Assembly: GCA_934131005.1 (NCBI GenBank) | Contig: CAKOYV010000010.1 | Span: forward strand, 1-43,406 | From: an uncultured Bacilli bacterium | Lineage (GTDB): Bacteria > Bacillota_I > Bacilli_A > RF39 > UBA660 | Length of the DNA: 43,406 bases | Direction of reading: 5' to 3' | Shown here: piece by piece, positions 41,772 to 43,406 of the stretch | Layout: every line of letters starts with the position of its first letter | Numbering within the stretch: the stretch's first letter is position 1 | The notes under the pieces: model-generated | What the model was told of the DNA's origin: nothing | Databases searched by the model: none | The model's input: only the letters and a program-made list of their open reading frames with translations | Made by a program: the position numbers and the translations under genes

Positions 41772-42086
41772 TTATCTGGCACCAACATATATAGTTGCCT
41801 CAGTACCACAAAAACCAATATCAGCCTCTCCTGCTAAAACAGAAGACATAACTGCATCAGCTCCTGCTGTAAGATTAATTTCAACATCCAACCCCTCATC
41901 CTCAAAGTATCCCAGAGCATCCGCCAAATATTGGGGAGCATAAAAAACACTATGAGCAACTTCCGCAACTCTAACCTTAACCAAACTATCATTATCACTA
42001 TTATTTCTTCTTTTAGTCACAAAAAGAAGTACACTAGCAATAACAACAATTATAATAATTAACCAAAAAATAATTCTTTTTTTCAT
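41772..42086 (-). pseudogene. ABC substrate-binding protein, N-terminal part (interrupted by element 2)
   Basis: The start is the ATG at 42086 behind AAGGAGG. It encodes a signal-anchor (IIFWLIIIIVVIASVLLFV), then VKVRVAEVAHSVFYAPQYLA, a NitT/TauT-family N-lobe, and GEADIGFCGTEATIYV up to the repeat. It then reads three foreign residues and a TAA from element 2. No lipobox Cys follows the membrane segment, so it looks membrane-anchored and not a lipoprotein. It is the first gene of the minus-strand transporter operon. Rejoined to 33094-33799 it yields 335 aa in frame. Confidence 0.92.
41785..41799 (+). repeat. Right junction repeat of element 2
   Basis: ACATATATAGTTGCC, the partner of 33800-33814 with two mismatches. 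GGC at 41778-41780 and AAC at 41784-41786 to its left are imperfectly inverted to GTTGCC, giving a weak dyad. Confidence 0.75.
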
Positions 42087-42176
42087 ATATCCTCCTTCAA
42101 TCAATTGTATTTTATGTAATAAGCTAACATTTTGTTATCCAAAATAGATAATATAGTCAAAAAACTGTCAATAATA

Positions 42177-42205
42177 TTGATAAAATTATAAATATTTGGT
42201 AAATT
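42177..42205 (+). promoter_or_regulatory. Promoter of gap
   Basis: TTGATA at 42177-42182, a 17-bp spacer and TAAATT at 42200-42205 with a TGG extension. No CggR-like operator was recognised. Confidence 0.6.
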
Positions 42206-42223
42206 AATTATAGGAGGATTAAT

Positions 42224-43219
42224 ATGAAGAGAGTAGCGATAAATGGTTTTGGAAGAATAGGAAGATTAGTCTTTAGATTAATGGAAGAAAATAAAGACTT
42301 AGAAGTAGTTGCTATCAACGATTTAACTGATAGCGAGCAACTAGCGTATCTATTAAAATATGATACTAATCATAGAGTTTATAAGAAAGATAAAATATCT
42401 TATGATGATACTGGAATTATAGTAGAAAATCGTCATATTGATGTATATAGTGAAACTAATCCCCAAAAATTACCATGGGATAAATTAAATATTGATATTG
42501 TTTTTGAATGTACAGGAAGATTTACTAGCAAAGAAGCATCATTAGCCCATATTGAAGCAGGTGCTAAAAAAGTAATTATCTCAGCTCCTGCTAAAGGAGA
42601 TTTAAAAACAATTGTCTATAACGTAAACGATGATATTCTAGATGGAACAGAACAAGTAATAAGTGCAGCTTCATGTACAACTAATTGCTTAGCTCCCATC
42701 TTAAAAGTTTTAAATGATAATTTTGGTATCACTAAGGGATATATGACAACAATACATGCATATACAAACGACCAAGTAACCCTAGATGTTGCCCATAAAA
42801 AAGGAATAAATTCACGTCGTGGTAGAGGATGTGCTGCTAATATAGTTCCAACATCAACAGGAGCAGCAACTGCAATTGGTAAAGTTATCCCAGAATTATC
42901 AGGAAAATTATCCGGTGGTGCCGTTAGGGTACCAGTAAGTGATGGTTCATTAGTAGATTTAGTTTTAGAATTAAAAGAAAATACAACTGTTGATGAGATA
43001 AATAAATGTTTTAGAGAAAATACAAACGAAACTCTAGACTATACTGAAGACCCAATTGTTTCATCTGATATAATATCATCAACTTATGGAGCAACCGTCG
43101 ATGCTAATCTAACTAGTATTGTTGAAGTAGATGGCAAACAATTAGTAAAAGTAGTAGCATGGTATGATAACGAAATGAGTTATTCTAGCCAAATGGTAAG
43201 AACTGCTACTAAATTATAA
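42224..43219 (+). CDS. gap: Glyceraldehyde-3-phosphate dehydrogenase
   Basis: This glycolytic enzyme oxidises glyceraldehyde 3-phosphate to 1,3-bisphosphoglycerate with NAD+. It is 331 aa, normal length. The Rossmann start INGFGRIGRLVFRLME and Asp33 in INDLTD point to NAD use. The catalytic SAASCTTNCLAP has Cys151, and the catalytic His lies in TTIHAYTNDQ. AGRGCAANIVPTSTGAA-like and WYDNEMSYSSQMV segments complete the family. TAGGAGG lies 6 bases before the ATG. It is monocistronic with its own promoter; the usual pgk partner is not downstream, where an IS begins. Confidence 0.98.
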   Translation: MKRVAINGFGRIGRLVFRLMEENKDLEVVAINDLTDSEQLAYLLKYDTNHRVYKKDKISYDDTGIIVENRHIDVYSETNPQKLPWDKLNIDIVFECTGRFTSKEASLAHIEAGAKKVIISAPAKGDLKTIVYNVNDDILDGTEQVISAASCTTNCLAPILKVLNDNFGITKGYMTTIHAYTNDQVTLDVAHKKGINSRRGRGCAANIVPTSTGAATAIGKVIPELSGKLSGGAVRVPVSDGSLVDLVLELKENTTVDEINKCFRENTNETLDYTEDPIVSSDIISSTYGATVDANLTSIVEVDGKQLVKVVAWYDNEMSYSSQMVRTATKL

Positions 43220-43248
43220 ACTAAAAAGATTATTAACTGTATGATATG

Positions 43249-43287
43249 AACCCCGTTTCTTGGACAAAATAGAAACGAGGTTTTTAT
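43249..43287 (+). terminator. Left-end hairpin of an insertion sequence; also terminator-like for gap
   Basis: AACCCCGTTTCT (43249-43260) pairs with AGAAACGAGGTT (43271-43282) with one C-A mismatch, then Ts. The right arm contains ACGAGG, the ribosome binding site for the transposase ATG at 43288, so transcripts entering from outside would fold it away. Confidence 0.7.
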
Positions 43288-43406
43288 ATGTCAAAATTGA
43301 GCTATGAAGAAAAAATAGAAATATATAATAAAAGAAAAGAAGGAGAAACACTAAAAACTCTACAATCAAAATATGGAATGACTAAACACAATATTCAATA
43401 TTTAGT
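43288..43406 (+). CDS. IS transposase N-terminus (partial, runs off the window)
   Basis: The visible 39 residues begin MSKLSYEEKIEIYNKRKEGE and continue TLKTLQSKYGMTKHNIQYL, a helix-turn-helix of the kind that opens IS3/IS150-type OrfA transposases. The start follows ACGAGG by 7 bases. The gene lies 68 bp after gap. The family beyond IS3-like cannot be fixed from this fragment. Confidence 0.75.
   Translation, partial: MSKLSYEEKIEIYNKRKEGETLKTLQSKYGMTKHNIQYL

Larger units (their letters stand above)
33815..41799. mobile_element. Element 2: serine-recombinase element in the ABC binding-protein gene
   Basis: This segment of about 7.98 kb lies inside the binding-protein gene between imperfect 15-bp repeats. 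All its genes are on the + strand, opposite to the host gene: an unknown 165-aa protein, a lectin-M6 metallopeptidase, an M23 peptidase, a 378-aa serine recombinase and two related unknown proteins. No relaxase, phage structural or replication gene is present, so it is a minimal site-specific element with surface-active cargo. Excision with one repeat copy restores the 335-aa host frame. Base composition looks like its surroundings, suggesting an origin in close relatives. Confidence 0.82.

Overview
The window is AT-rich chromosomal DNA from a low-GC Bacillota. The gene set (sepF, divIVA, rimP-nusA-rnpM-infB, walJ-rlmH, ftsY-ylxM, a LexA-type box at recA), the compact genes and the small unknown membrane proteins fit an uncultured gut Bacilli lineage near RF39/Mycoplasmatota; that placement is inference. 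TGA is a stop (it ends the M23 peptidase gene at 13859 and walJ at 14614) and Trp is TGG, so the standard bacterial code applies.

Bases 1-20200 are a mostly conserved core on the + strand: cell division (sepF, divIVA), leuS, a transcription/translation operon with an unusually short RimP, a large SpaA-type surface adhesin, rplI-dnaB, an M23 cell-wall peptidase, walJ-rlmH, recA, and an ftsY-ylxM operon that continues into a small membrane protein and a stand-alone Clp-type AAA+ module. Promoters (often extended -10) and hairpin-plus-T-tract terminators are easy to see. Several usual neighbours (ylmG/ylmH, ylxQ, rbfA, ffh) are absent at their customary positions.

Bases 20200-26700 are accessory. 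An unknown 203-aa protein has a distant relative at 33915. Next is a redox-looking cluster: a decayed short-chain dehydrogenase, two intact and one decayed flavodoxin, a carboxymuconolactone decarboxylase-cupin fusion, a MerR regulator and a DXS-like thiamine-diphosphate enzyme. A promoter with a 19-bp spacer and a central dyad, typical of MerR targets, precedes the cluster.

Bases 26700-42100 hold the most striking structure. One minus-strand ABC transporter operon (substrate-binding protein, ATPase, permease; NitT/TauT/Thi5-like) has been interrupted twice by two different serine-recombinase elements. Element 1 (about 4.9 kb, 27820-32690) splits the ATPase gene between its ABC signature and Walker B. 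It carries a large serine recombinase, a decayed MobV-type relaxase, a 41-aa protein and a surface-protein cargo. Element 2 (about 8.0 kb, 33815-41799) splits the substrate-binding protein gene. It carries a smaller serine recombinase, a ricin-lectin M6 metallopeptidase, an M23 peptidase, an unknown protein and two related unknown proteins. Each element is bounded by a short direct repeat. Removing each element with one repeat copy restores an open reading frame exactly: 753 nt (250 aa) for the ATPase and 1008 nt (335 aa) for the binding protein.

The window ends with gap (glyceraldehyde-3-phosphate dehydrogenase) and the start of an insertion sequence whose left-end hairpin overlaps its transposase ribosome binding site. 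A relative of that hairpin lies at 34429 inside element 2. No tRNA, rRNA or CRISPR array was seen.
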